Assembly (NCBI GenBank): GCA_964491375.1
Contig: CAZBGL010000220.1
Location: 1 to 8,238 of the forward strand
Direction: 5' to 3'
DNA: 8,238 bases
Source: CAZBGL01 sp964491375
GTDB lineage: Bacteria > Desulfobacterota > Deferrisomatia > Deferrisomatales > Deferrisomataceae
The notes under the pieces were generated by a model. It saw nothing but the letters and a program-made list of their open reading frames with translations. It was not told the origin of the DNA and searched no databases. Made by a program: the position numbers and the translations under genes. Shown one piece after another: positions 1 to 5,999 of the stretch. The first letter of the stretch is position 1; each line of letters opens with the position of its first letter.

Positions 1-639
1 CGCCAGATGGAGTTCGTGGGGGTCCGGTCCATCTCGGTGGTGGTGCTCACCGGCACCTTCACGGGCATGGTGCTCGCCCTCCAGAGCTATTACGGATTCC
101 GCAAGTTCGGTGCCGAAGGCCTGGTGGGGACCACGGTGGCCCTGTCCATGGCCCGCGAGCTCGGCCCGGTGCTCACGAGCCTCATGGTCACGGCCCGGGC
201 GGGTTCGGCGATGGCGGCCGAACTCGGCACGATGCGGGTCACGGAGCAGATCGACGCCCTCACCGTCATGGCCGTGGACCCGGTGGGATATCTGGTGATT
301 CCCCGGGTCCTGGCCAGTTTCGTGATGCTTCCCATCCTGTGCGTGGTGAGCGACTTCGTGGGGGTGGTGGGCGGGTATTTCGTGGGCGTGAAGCTGCTGG
401 GGATCAACCACGGGGTGTACGTGGAGAACACGGTCAAGTACGTGGAGTGGGGAGACGTCACGAACGGCCTGATCAAGGCGGCCTGTTTCGGCCTCATCCT
501 TTCGGCGATCAGTTGCTACAAAGGGTTTCATGCCTCGGGCGGGGCCCAGGGCGTGGGCCGGGCCACCACCGAGGCCGTGGTGCTTTCGTCTGTGATGATC
601 CTGGTGAGCGACTATTTCCTCACCGCCATCATGTTCTGA
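1..639 (+). CDS. mlaE: MlaE-family ABC lipid transporter permease (5' partial)
   Basis: This is the inner-membrane permease of an Mla/MCE-type ABC transporter that moves phospholipid or related lipids between the inner membrane and the periplasm. The frame is open from base 1 (codons for Arg-Gln precede the first Met at 7). By comparison with E. coli MlaE (260 residues), that Met is internal, in the equivalent of the 'VRQL..VGV' stretch, so roughly 45 N-terminal residues lie upstream of the window. The family core is clear: a glycine-rich membrane segment with GMVLALQ, then RELGPV (about residues 50-55 counted from the visible Met), ARAGSAMAAELGTM, and VTEQIDAL followed by MAVDP. Hydrophobic helices follow, and the end matches the family's 'GRATTEAVV..S...L..DY.LTA.MF' pattern. 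The ATPase gene begins 15 bases after the stop. Family assignment is very secure; the lipid transported is not knowable from sequence. Confidence 0.95.
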   Translation, partial: RQMEFVGVRSISVVVLTGTFTGMVLALQSYYGFRKFGAEGLVGTTVALSMARELGPVLTSLMVTARAGSAMAAELGTMRVTEQIDALTVMAVDPVGYLVIPRVLASFVMLPILCVVSDFVGVVGGYFVGVKLLGINHGVYVENTVKYVEWGDVTNGLIKAACFGLILSAISCYKGFHASGGAQGVGRATTEAVVLSSVMILVSDYFLTAIMF

Positions 640-654
640 GCGTCGTCCGGGCCC

Positions 655-1413
655 ATGGCCGACCCCATCATCGTCTTCGAGGACGTTCACAAGTCCTTCC
701 GTGGCCAAAAGGTCCTGGACGGACTCAATCTGGAGGTCCCCCGCGGCCGCACCACGGTGATCATCGGCCGGAGCGGCGGGGGCAAGAGCGTCACCCTGAA
801 GCACATGATCGGGCTGATGCGGCCCGACCGGGGCCGGGTGCTCGTGGACGGCGAGGACATCACGGCCCTGGGCAAGCGCGAGCTAAACCGGGTTCGCCGG
901 CGTTTCGGCATGCTCTTTCAGGAGGGTGCGCTGTTCGATTCCATGACCGTGGGCGAGAACGTGGCATTCCCGCTGTTGGAGCACACGGCTCTGGACCGGC
1001 GGGAGGTCCGCCGCCGGGTGGCGGAGATGCTCGCGGTGGTGGGGCTTCCGGGGGTGGAGGACAAGATGCCGTCGGAACTGTCGGGGGGCATGCGCAAGCG
1101 CGTGGGGTTGGCGCGCGCCCTGATCTTGGAGCCCGAGATCGTTCTGTTTGACGAACCCACCTCGGGCCTGGACCCCATCATGGCCGATGTGATCGACACG
1201 CTCATCGTGGAGACCCAGCGGGAATCCGGCAGGACGTACGTGGTGATCAGCCACGACATCGGGGCGACCTTCAAGATCGCCCACAAGATCGCCATGCTGT
1301 ACGAGGGCCGGATCATCGCCGAGGGAACCCCCGAGGAGATTCGGAGGAATCCGAACCCGATCCTGGTCCAGTTCCTGAGGGGGTCGGCCGAGGGCCCGAT
1401 CCGGGTCGGATAG
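655..1413 (+). CDS. mlaF: MlaF-family ABC transporter ATPase
   Basis: Cytoplasmic ATPase that powers the MlaE permease by ATP hydrolysis, 252 residues, a normal length for the family. All ABC motifs are intact: Walker A GRSGGGKS (38-45), Q-loop Gln89 in MLFQEGALFDSMTV, signature LSGGM (142-146) followed by RKRVGLARAL, Walker B IVLFDEP (162-168), D-loop SGLD (170-173) and switch His200 in VISHD. The FQ.GALFDS.TV stretch and the LSGGMRKRV signature are typical of the MlaF/Ttg2A group rather than other ABC importers. The ATG at 655 is the first start codon after an in-frame stop that is the permease stop itself (637-639), so an earlier start is excluded. No good Shine-Dalgarno sequence is visible in the 15-base gap, which suggests translational coupling to the permease. 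The MCE gene follows 19 bases later. Confidence 0.96.
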   Translation: MADPIIVFEDVHKSFRGQKVLDGLNLEVPRGRTTVIIGRSGGGKSVTLKHMIGLMRPDRGRVLVDGEDITALGKRELNRVRRRFGMLFQEGALFDSMTVGENVAFPLLEHTALDRREVRRRVAEMLAVVGLPGVEDKMPSELSGGMRKRVGLARALILEPEIVLFDEPTSGLDPIMADVIDTLIVETQRESGRTYVVISHDIGATFKIAHKIAMLYEGRIIAEGTPEEIRRNPNPILVQFLRGSAEGPIRVG

Positions 1414-1420
1414 CCCCTGC

Positions 1421-1424
1421 GAGG
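1421..1424 (+). promoter_or_regulatory. Ribosome binding site of the MCE gene
   Basis: GAGG, within GAGGAAAG, lies 8 bases before ATG 1433 and supports that start. It falls in the short gap after the ATPase stop. Confidence 0.7.
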
Positions 1425-1432
1425 AAAGCTCC

Positions 1433-3169
1433 ATGAAGCGGATGTCCCCCGAGGCCAAGGTGGGCCTGCTGGTGCTTGCGGCCCTGGTGATCCTGGCCTA
1501 CATGGCCCTGAAGCTGGGGCGCATCGGGTTCGGTCCCGAAGGGGGCTACCGGGTCCGTCTCTCCCTGAGCAGCGCAGAAGGACTGGTCCGGGAGGCCGAG
1601 GTCCTGGTGGCCGGCATCCCGGTGGGCATCGTGGAGGACATCCGGCTGGAGGGGGGGCGGGCCGAACTGACGCTTCGGATACGGGACGACGTGGAACTGC
1701 CGCGGGGAACGGTGGGAAGCCTGCGCACCCACGGCGTGCTGGGCGAGAAATACGTGGAACTCGTTCCAGGCCCCGGGCCGGGCCGCCTGGGGGACGGGGA
1801 ACGGGTTCTTCCCGGACCGCCGCCGGGCGACCTGGACCGGCTCATCACCCAGTTCAACGGGATCGCGGAGGACGTAAAGCGCGTGACCGAGCGCCTGGCC
1901 AACGTCCTGGGCACGCCCGAGGCCGAACAGAACCTGAGGGACCTGGTCCAGAGCCTGCGGGATGCGTCCGTGGGACTGAAGGAGGTGGTCGAGCAGAACC
2001 GCGACACCCTGGCGCGGACGCTCAGGAACCTGGAGGGGCTTGCCGCCGACCTGAGGGCTTTGGTGAACGCCAACCGGGACGGGATCGACGAGGCGGTCGA
2101 GAACACCCGGCGGCTCACCCGGACCCTGGCGGACCGCACACCGGCCATCGCGGACAACCTGGAACGGCTGACCGGCCGCCTGGACGCGGTGGTGGCCGAG
2201 AACCGGGAGGATCTCCGGCACACCCTGGCCAACCTCAGGGCGGCCAGCGAAAAGGTCTCGGCCGCCCTGGACGAGGTGGAGGCCCTGGTGCGGGCGGCCG
2301 GAAGTCCCGAGGGCACCCTGGGCCGCCTGATCCGGGACGATTCCCTGTACGAGGAACTGCGGGGGGCGGCGGCGGAGCTGCGGAACGTGCTGGCCCGCCT
2401 GGACCGGGGCGAGGGGACGCTCGGCAAGCTGCTCACGGACGAGGCGGCCTACTCGGAGCTGACCGAGGCGCTGGGGAACCTCCGGAGCATCAGCGAGAAG
2501 ATCGACCGGGGCCAGGGCACGATCGGCCGGTTGGTCAACGACGAGAGCGTACACGAGAACCTGAACGAGACCCTGGAGGGGATCACGGACTTCGTGAGCG
2601 GGGCCAACCGGTTCCGGTTTGAACTGGGGTACCGGGGCGAGTACCTGGTGGAGTACGGGGACACCAAGGACTACGTCCACCTGACGATCCAGCCCCGGCA
2701 GGACCGGTTCTACTACCTGGCCCTGGTCAACGATCCCAGGGGGGACACCGAGACCACGGTCACCGAGCGGGTGATCTCGGACGCATCGGGCACCCGGACG
2801 GTCCGGGAGGAGGAGACCGTCACCCGGGATCGCTACAAGTTTTCGGCCCAGGTGGGCAAGCGGTTCTCGTTCCTGACCCTCCGGGGGGGGCTGTTCGAGT
2901 CCACGGGCGGGGTGGGCGCCGACCTGGATTTCTGGTCGAACCGGCTCCGGCTCACGTTCGAGGCGTTCGACTTCGTGCGGGACGAGGGCCCGCCCCACCT
3001 GAAACTCTGGGGCCGCTGGACCTTTCTGAAGCACCTGTTCGTCGAGGCCGGGTTCGACGACTTCCTGGACGACCGGGGCCGGGCCGACTATTTCGTGGGT
3101 GGCGGGATCCGGTTCGACGACCAGGACCTGAAATATCTTCTTTCCCCGGCGGCCAGCCTGGCACGGTAG
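1433..3169 (+). CDS. mlaD: MlaD-family MCE protein with helical repeats and beta-rich C-terminus
   Basis: Periplasmic, inner-membrane-anchored lipid-binding component of the transporter, 578 residues against about 180 for E. coli MlaD. Visible parts in order: a short cytoplasmic start with Lys/Arg; one hydrophobic anchor (about 10-27); an MCE domain (about 38-116) with the typical G.V..I.L, RG..GSLRT.GVLGEKYVEL pattern; a long helical, probably coiled-coil region (about 134-290) with recurring 'V..NR..L..TL.NL' units near 186, 211 and 254; three 34-residue GTLG repeats (294-395); and about 185 residues of alternating polar/hydrophobic strands (about 390-578) with many aromatic residues, resembling an outer-membrane beta-barrel. 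GAGG at 1421-1424 sits 8 bases before ATG 1433. The order mlaE-mlaF-mlaD is the classic one, but no mlaC or mlaB is in the window. Family is certain; barrel formation is inference. I recall similar C-termini in MCE proteins of Desulfobacterota. Confidence 0.93.
   Translation: MKRMSPEAKVGLLVLAALVILAYMALKLGRIGFGPEGGYRVRLSLSSAEGLVREAEVLVAGIPVGIVEDIRLEGGRAELTLRIRDDVELPRGTVGSLRTHGVLGEKYVELVPGPGPGRLGDGERVLPGPPPGDLDRLITQFNGIAEDVKRVTERLANVLGTPEAEQNLRDLVQSLRDASVGLKEVVEQNRDTLARTLRNLEGLAADLRALVNANRDGIDEAVENTRRLTRTLADRTPAIADNLERLTGRLDAVVAENREDLRHTLANLRAASEKVSAALDEVEALVRAAGSPEGTLGRLIRDDSLYEELRGAAAELRNVLARLDRGEGTLGKLLTDEAAYSELTEALGNLRSISEKIDRGQGTIGRLVNDESVHENLNETLEGITDFVSGANRFRFELGYRGEYLVEYGDTKDYVHLTIQPRQDRFYYLALVNDPRGDTETTVTERVISDASGTRTVREEETVTRDRYKFSAQVGKRFSFLTLRGGLFESTGGVGADLDFWSNRLRLTFEAFDFVRDEGPPHLKLWGRWTFLKHLFVEAGFDDFLDDRGRADYFVGGGIRFDDQDLKYLLSPAASLAR
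2312..2617 (+). repeat. Three tandem 34-residue (102-bp) repeats inside the MCE gene
   Basis: Residues 294-327, 328-361 and 362-395 of the MCE protein each begin with GTLG(R/K)L or GTIGRL, continue with '(I/L/V)x(D/N)(D/E)xx(Y/H)xxL', then an amphipathic helix with a leucine ladder, and the first two end with LDRGE or IDRGQ. The period is exactly 34 residues (102 bases) both times. The third copy is conserved for about 25 residues and then runs into the beta-rich domain. DNA identity between copies is only moderate, so these look like old protein-level repeats rather than a recent duplication. Confidence 0.85.
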
Positions 3170-3187
3170 GGTGGCGGTATCCGTTCC

Positions 3188-3195
3188 GGAGGAGG
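3188..3195 (+). promoter_or_regulatory. Ribosome binding site fixing the IMP cyclohydrolase start
   Basis: GGAGGAGG lies 5 bases before ATG 3201, a near-perfect Shine-Dalgarno sequence. It decides for ATG 3201 over the in-frame GTG at 3171, which sits one base after the MCE stop and has no such site. Confidence 0.8.
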
Positions 3196-3200
3196 GTTCC

Positions 3201-3800
3201 ATGCCCAAGGTACGACGAGCCATTGTCAGCGTGTCGGACAAGACCGGTGTGGTGGAGTTCTCCCGGGGCCTGGTGGGCCACGGGGTCGAGATCCTGTCCA
3301 CGGGCGGAACGGCCCGCCTGCTCCGGGAGTCGGGGATCCCGGTGACCGAGGTGAGCGCGTACACCGGGTTTCCCGAGATCCTGGACGGCCGGGTGAAGAC
3401 CCTGGTGCCCAAGATCCACGGCGGCATCCTGGCCATCCGCGACAACCCGGAGCACGCGGCCCAGATGGAGACCCACGGGATCCAGCCCATCGATCTCGTG
3501 GCCGTGAACCTCTATCCGTTCGAGAAGACCGTGGCCGATCCCGGGTGCACCCTGGAGGCCGCGGTGGAGCAGATCGACATCGGCGGGCCCTGCATGATCC
3601 GGGCGGCAGCCAAGAACCACCGGTACGTCACCGTGGTGGTGGACCCCGGGGACTACGGCCGGGTGCTGGCCGAGATGGGCCGTCTGGGGGGAGAGGTGGG
3701 GGACGAACTGCGGTACGAACTGGCCGCCAAGGCGTTCGCCCGAACCTCGGAGTACGACGCGGCGATTGCGGGCTGGCTCAAGGGAAGGGGGATGGGATGA
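3201..3800 (+). CDS. purH: Stand-alone IMP cyclohydrolase (N-terminal half of PurH)
   Basis: Catalyses ring closure of FAICAR to IMP, the last step of de novo purine synthesis, in the cytoplasm. The 199 residues match only the N-terminal MGS-like IMP cyclohydrolase domain of PurH (normally about 510-530 residues): SDKTG (12-16), STGGT (33-37), GFPEILDGRVKTL (57-68), NLYPF (103-107), DIGGP (126-130) and RAAAKN (134-139). Residues corresponding to the human ATIC cyclohydrolase site are kept: Lys66, Tyr105, Asp126 and Lys138. The AICAR formyltransferase half is absent and is not found in another frame; the gene ends by overlapping purD. One oddity is Val69 where KTLHP normally has His. ATG 3201 is preferred over GTG 3171 because GGAGGAGG at 3188-3195 sits just upstream and the protein then starts where the family does. 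A separate formyltransferase must be encoded elsewhere. Confidence 0.92.
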   Translation: MPKVRRAIVSVSDKTGVVEFSRGLVGHGVEILSTGGTARLLRESGIPVTEVSAYTGFPEILDGRVKTLVPKIHGGILAIRDNPEHAAQMETHGIQPIDLVAVNLYPFEKTVADPGCTLEAAVEQIDIGGPCMIRAAAKNHRYVTVVVDPGDYGRVLAEMGRLGGEVGDELRYELAAKAFARTSEYDAAIAGWLKGRGMG

Positions 3801-5113
3801 AGGTCCTGGTGGTAGGAAGCGGCGGCAGGGAGCACGCGCTCGTCTGGAAGATCGCCCAGAGCCCTCGGGTGGCCAAGGTCTACGCTGCCCCGGGCAATGC
3901 CGGCACGGCTGAGCTGGCCGAGAACGTGGCCATCGGCGCCGAGGATGTGGACGCGCTCGCAGCGTTCGCCGAACGGGAGCGGATCGACCTGACGGTCGTG
4001 GGGCCGGAGGCCCCGTTGGTGCTCGGGATCGTGGACCGGTTCCGGGCGCGGGGTCTCCGGATCTTCGGGCCCACGGCCGAGGCGGCCCGGCTCGAAGGGT
4101 CCAAGGCGTTTGCCAAGGCGGTCATGGAGCGCTGCGGCGTGCCCACGGCCGAGTACCGGGAGTTCTCAGACCCCGGCGAGGCCCGGGCGTACGTGCGGGA
4201 GCGGGGGGCCCCCATCGTCGTCAAGGCCGATGGCCTGGCCGCCGGGAAGGGCGTCACCGTGGCCCGCACGGTGGACGAGGCCCTTGAAGCCGTGGACGCC
4301 GTCATGGTGGAACGGCGGTTCGGCGAGGCGGGGGCGCGTATCGTGGTGGAGGAGTGCCTGGAGGGCGAGGAGGCCAGTTTCCTGGCGTTCTGCGACGGGA
4401 GGAACGTGCTCCCCATGGTTTCGAGCCAGGACCACAAGCCCGTGTTCGACCACGACGAGGGCCCGAACACGGGAGGCATGGGGGCGTACAGCCCCGCTCC
4501 GGTGGTCACCCCGGAACTGTTCGACGAGATCGTGGAGACCGTGATCCGGCCCACCGTGGAGGGACTGGCCCGGGAGGGCACGCCGTACGTCGGCGTGCTG
4601 TACGCCGGGCTCATGATCCAGCACGGCCGGCCCAGGGTGCTGGAGTTCAACTGCCGCTTCGGGGACCCGGAGTGCCAGCCCATCGTGATGCGGATGAAAG
4701 GGGATCTGGTGCCCGTGCTGGAGGCGTGCATCGACGGAACCCTGGACCGGGTCTCCCTGGAGTGGGACCCTCGGCCGGCGGTGTGCGTGGTGATGGCCTC
4801 GGGCGGATATCCGGGAAGCTACACCAAGGGGCACGAGATCCGCGGCCTGGAGGAGGCGGCCCGGCTGGAGGACGTGGTGGTGTTCCACGCCGGGACCCGC
4901 CGCGAGGACGGCCGGGTCGTCACGGCCGGGGGTCGGGTGCTGGGTGTCACCGCCCTGGGCGAGGACATTCCCGCGGCGATCCGGCGCGCCTACGAGGCCG
5001 TGGAACGGATCTCCTGGGAAGGGGTCCACTACCGCCGGGACATCGGCCGCAAGGCCCTGCACCGCCTCGGGGCGGAGGGCCTGTCCCCTGTCGGCCCGGG
5101 ACATACGCCTTGA
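3797..5113 (+). CDS. purD: Phosphoribosylamine-glycine ligase
   Basis: ATP-grasp enzyme joining phosphoribosylamine and glycine to make GAR, the second step of de novo purine synthesis. The 438 residues are about normal length. Motifs: GSGGREHAL (7-15), PGNAGT (32-37), VGPEAPLV (68-75), GPTAEAARLEGSKAFAK (91-107), KADGLAAGKGV (143-153), DHDEGPNTGGMGAYSPAP (218-235), and the metal-binding LEFNCRFGDPE (282-292, with Glu283 and Asn285). The C-terminal adenylate-anchoring domain closes with HYRRDIG (411-417), followed by about 20 residues that look non-conserved. The start at ATG 3797 overlaps the cyclohydrolase stop as ATGA, and the protein begins with the expected MKVLVVGSGGREH; the long in-frame extension upstream to 3545 is out-of-frame coding of the previous gene. 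The ATGA junction implies translational coupling with the cyclohydrolase. Confidence 0.97.
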   Translation: MKVLVVGSGGREHALVWKIAQSPRVAKVYAAPGNAGTAELAENVAIGAEDVDALAAFAERERIDLTVVGPEAPLVLGIVDRFRARGLRIFGPTAEAARLEGSKAFAKAVMERCGVPTAEYREFSDPGEARAYVRERGAPIVVKADGLAAGKGVTVARTVDEALEAVDAVMVERRFGEAGARIVVEECLEGEEASFLAFCDGRNVLPMVSSQDHKPVFDHDEGPNTGGMGAYSPAPVVTPELFDEIVETVIRPTVEGLAREGTPYVGVLYAGLMIQHGRPRVLEFNCRFGDPECQPIVMRMKGDLVPVLEACIDGTLDRVSLEWDPRPAVCVVMASGGYPGSYTKGHEIRGLEEAARLEDVVVFHAGTRREDGRVVTAGGRVLGVTALGEDIPAAIRRAYEAVERISWEGVHYRRDIGRKALHRLGAEGLSPVGPGHTP

Positions 5114-5140
5114 CCCGGCCGTGGGGGGGTGTGGTATAGA
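5110..5140 (+). promoter_or_regulatory. Candidate sigma70-type promoter for the cytochrome gene
   Basis: TTGACC at 5110-5115 overlaps the purD stop codon, and TATAGA at 5135-5140 follows after 19 bases. The latter is preceded by TG plus one base, giving an extended -10. Spacing is slightly long, but the extended -10 compensates. The only other gene start nearby is the cytochrome at 5208. Judged by eye only; a GC-rich background makes an AT-containing hexamer like this more notable. Confidence 0.45.
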
Positions 5141-5207
5141 AGGCGCGTTTTCTTTCCAGGACGGCTCGATTCGGGGCCCATTTCACCAGATGGGAGGGAG
5201 TGCGGAG

Positions 5208-5558
5208 ATGAAGAAGCTCGTTCTGTTCCTGGCTGCCGTTGTGTTCTGCGCGGGGGTGGGGCTGCGGGCCGCGGCCACGGACGCGCCTGCGGACGGCCTG
5301 AAGGTCACGAACTTCGGCAAGAAGGGTGTGGTCACGTTCGACCACTCCAAGCACAAGGACAGCGGGTGCGAGACCTGCCACCACAACGCCTCCGAGGGAA
5401 AGTACAAGTGCGGCGAGTGCCACAAGGCCAAGGCCCAGGGGGATGCGCCCAGCTTCAAGGACGCGGCCCACAAGAGGAACATGGGCAAGTGCTGGAGCTG
5501 CCACCGGGCGAAGGACGCCAAGAAGAAGCTGAAGTGCAGGGACTGCCACAAGGGCTGA
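5208..5558 (+). CDS. Exported tetraheme class III cytochrome c (c3/c7 type)
   Basis: Small periplasmic electron carrier, 116 residues. Residues 1 to about 23 form a signal peptide (Lys-Lys, hydrophobic core, Ala-Ala-Ala before Thr24), leaving about 93 mature residues rich in lysine. Four heme-binding CxxCH motifs are present: CETCH (54-58), CGECH (68-72), CWSCH (95-99) and CRDCH (110-114). Four further histidines (His46, His49, His59, His88) supply exactly the extra axial ligands for four bis-histidine hemes. The order HxxH, CxxCHH, CxxCH, H, CxxCH, CxxCH matches tetraheme cytochrome c3 rather than triheme c7, which lacks the second motif. Start ATG 5208 has GGGAGGG at 5192-5198 upstream. It has its own likely promoter and terminator, so it is probably a single-gene unit. 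Likely roles are electron shuttling in metal, sulfur or hydrogen metabolism; the partner is not shown by the neighbours. Confidence 0.93.
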   Translation: MKKLVLFLAAVVFCAGVGLRAAATDAPADGLKVTNFGKKGVVTFDHSKHKDSGCETCHHNASEGKYKCGECHKAKAQGDAPSFKDAAHKRNMGKCWSCHRAKDAKKKLKCRDCHKG

Positions 5559-5585
5559 TGGCTCCGTCCGGCATGTGCGGAGGAG

Positions 5586-5610
5586 AAGGGCGGCCCCTCG
5601 GGCCGCCCTT
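5586..5610 (+). terminator. Hairpin terminator after the cytochrome gene
   Basis: AAGGGCGGCCC (5586-5596) and GGGCCGCCCTT (5600-5610) form an 11-bp perfect, mostly G-C stem with a 3-base CTC loop, followed by a short, interrupted T-run (TTGTCGTT from 5610). It lies 27 bases after the cytochrome stop. The stem is strong; the T-tract is mediocre, so some read-through into the HNH gene is plausible. Confidence 0.8.
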
Positions 5611-5622
5611 TGTCGTTGCGCC

Positions 5623-5934
5623 GTGAGGAAACTGCTGTTCGTTCCCGAAGCCGACCCCGAGCACGTGGCCCGCGAGAAGGCCAAGGCGCGGGAGTTGCGC
5701 CGGTCCCAGTGGTGGAAGCGCAGACGGGCTTCCGGTGTGTGCCACTACTGTGGCCGCCGTTTCCCCCCACGGGAGCTCACCATGGATCACATCGTGCCGA
5801 TCATCCGGGGAGGGCGCAGCGTTCGCTCCAACGTGGTCCCCGCCTGCCGGGAGTGCAACGCCAAGAAGAAGTACCTCCTGCCCGTGGAGTGGGAGGAGTA
5901 CCTGGAACGCCTGCGCTCAGGCCCTGCGGAGTGA
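5623..5934 (+). CDS. Small HNH endonuclease-family protein
   Basis: 103 residues from GTG 5623. The N-terminal third is basic and helical; the rest is a canonical zinc-ribbon-stabilised HNH fold: Cys40-x2-Cys43 (CHYC), Asp55-His56 in MDHIVP with the catalytic His, a GG turn at 63-64, Asn70, then Cys75-x2-Cys78-Asn79 in PACRECNAKKK. These are the four zinc cysteines and the metal-binding residues of HNH nucleases. Such short free-standing HNH proteins occur widely in bacteria, and the DNA target and role are generally unknown. The in-frame GTG 5575 would place the terminator hairpin inside the gene, so GTG 5623, just after it, is preferred; GTG 5665 is also possible. No Shine-Dalgarno sequence lies directly before 5623. 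No partner methyltransferase or toxin/immunity gene is adjacent, so restriction or toxin roles have no support here. Confidence 0.82.
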   Translation: MRKLLFVPEADPEHVAREKAKARELRRSQWWKRRRASGVCHYCGRRFPPRELTMDHIVPIIRGGRSVRSNVVPACRECNAKKKYLLPVEWEEYLERLRSGPAE

Positions 5935-5999
5935 TCCCCCCTCCTCCTCCCGGGCCTGTTCCTGTAGGGGGTTGCTGGCGCTTCTTGTTCTCCCACGGG

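Noticed and set aside
1313..3490. A 725-residue open frame on the minus strand opposite the MCE and cyclohydrolase genes
   Set aside because: It is antisense to well-supported genes, spans two of them, is rich in Pro/Arg/Gly/His/Gln as expected from complementary GC-rich codons, and shows no recognisable motif. It is a codon-bias shadow.
3545..3796. N-terminal extension of purD reaching back into the cyclohydrolase gene
   Set aside because: The extra residues are out-of-frame coding of the cyclohydrolase with no homology-like pattern. The family start MKVLVVGSGGREH falls at ATG 3797.
5177..5194. Small hairpin CCCAT/ATGGG partly covering the cytochrome Shine-Dalgarno
   Set aside because: Five base pairs with an 8-base loop is too weak to argue for translational control.
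5208..5276. Lipoprotein signal on the cytochrome because of Cys14 in the leader
   Set aside because: Cys14 follows VVF, not a lipobox, and lies inside the hydrophobic core. A normal Ala-Ala-Ala cleavage site follows.
5575..5622. Longer HNH protein starting at GTG 5575
   Set aside because: The added residues would be translated from the terminator hairpin and are an Arg/Ala-rich run with no family counterpart.
5937..5971. Possible terminator after the HNH gene (CCCCCT with AGGGGG)
   Set aside because: Only a 6-bp stem with a loop of about 23 bases and no T-run behind it.
5976..5990. Sigma54-like element TGGCGCTTCTTG upstream of the S41 peptidase
   Set aside because: The distance between TGGC and TTG is two bases too short for the -24/-12 consensus, and the downstream base after TTG is not C.
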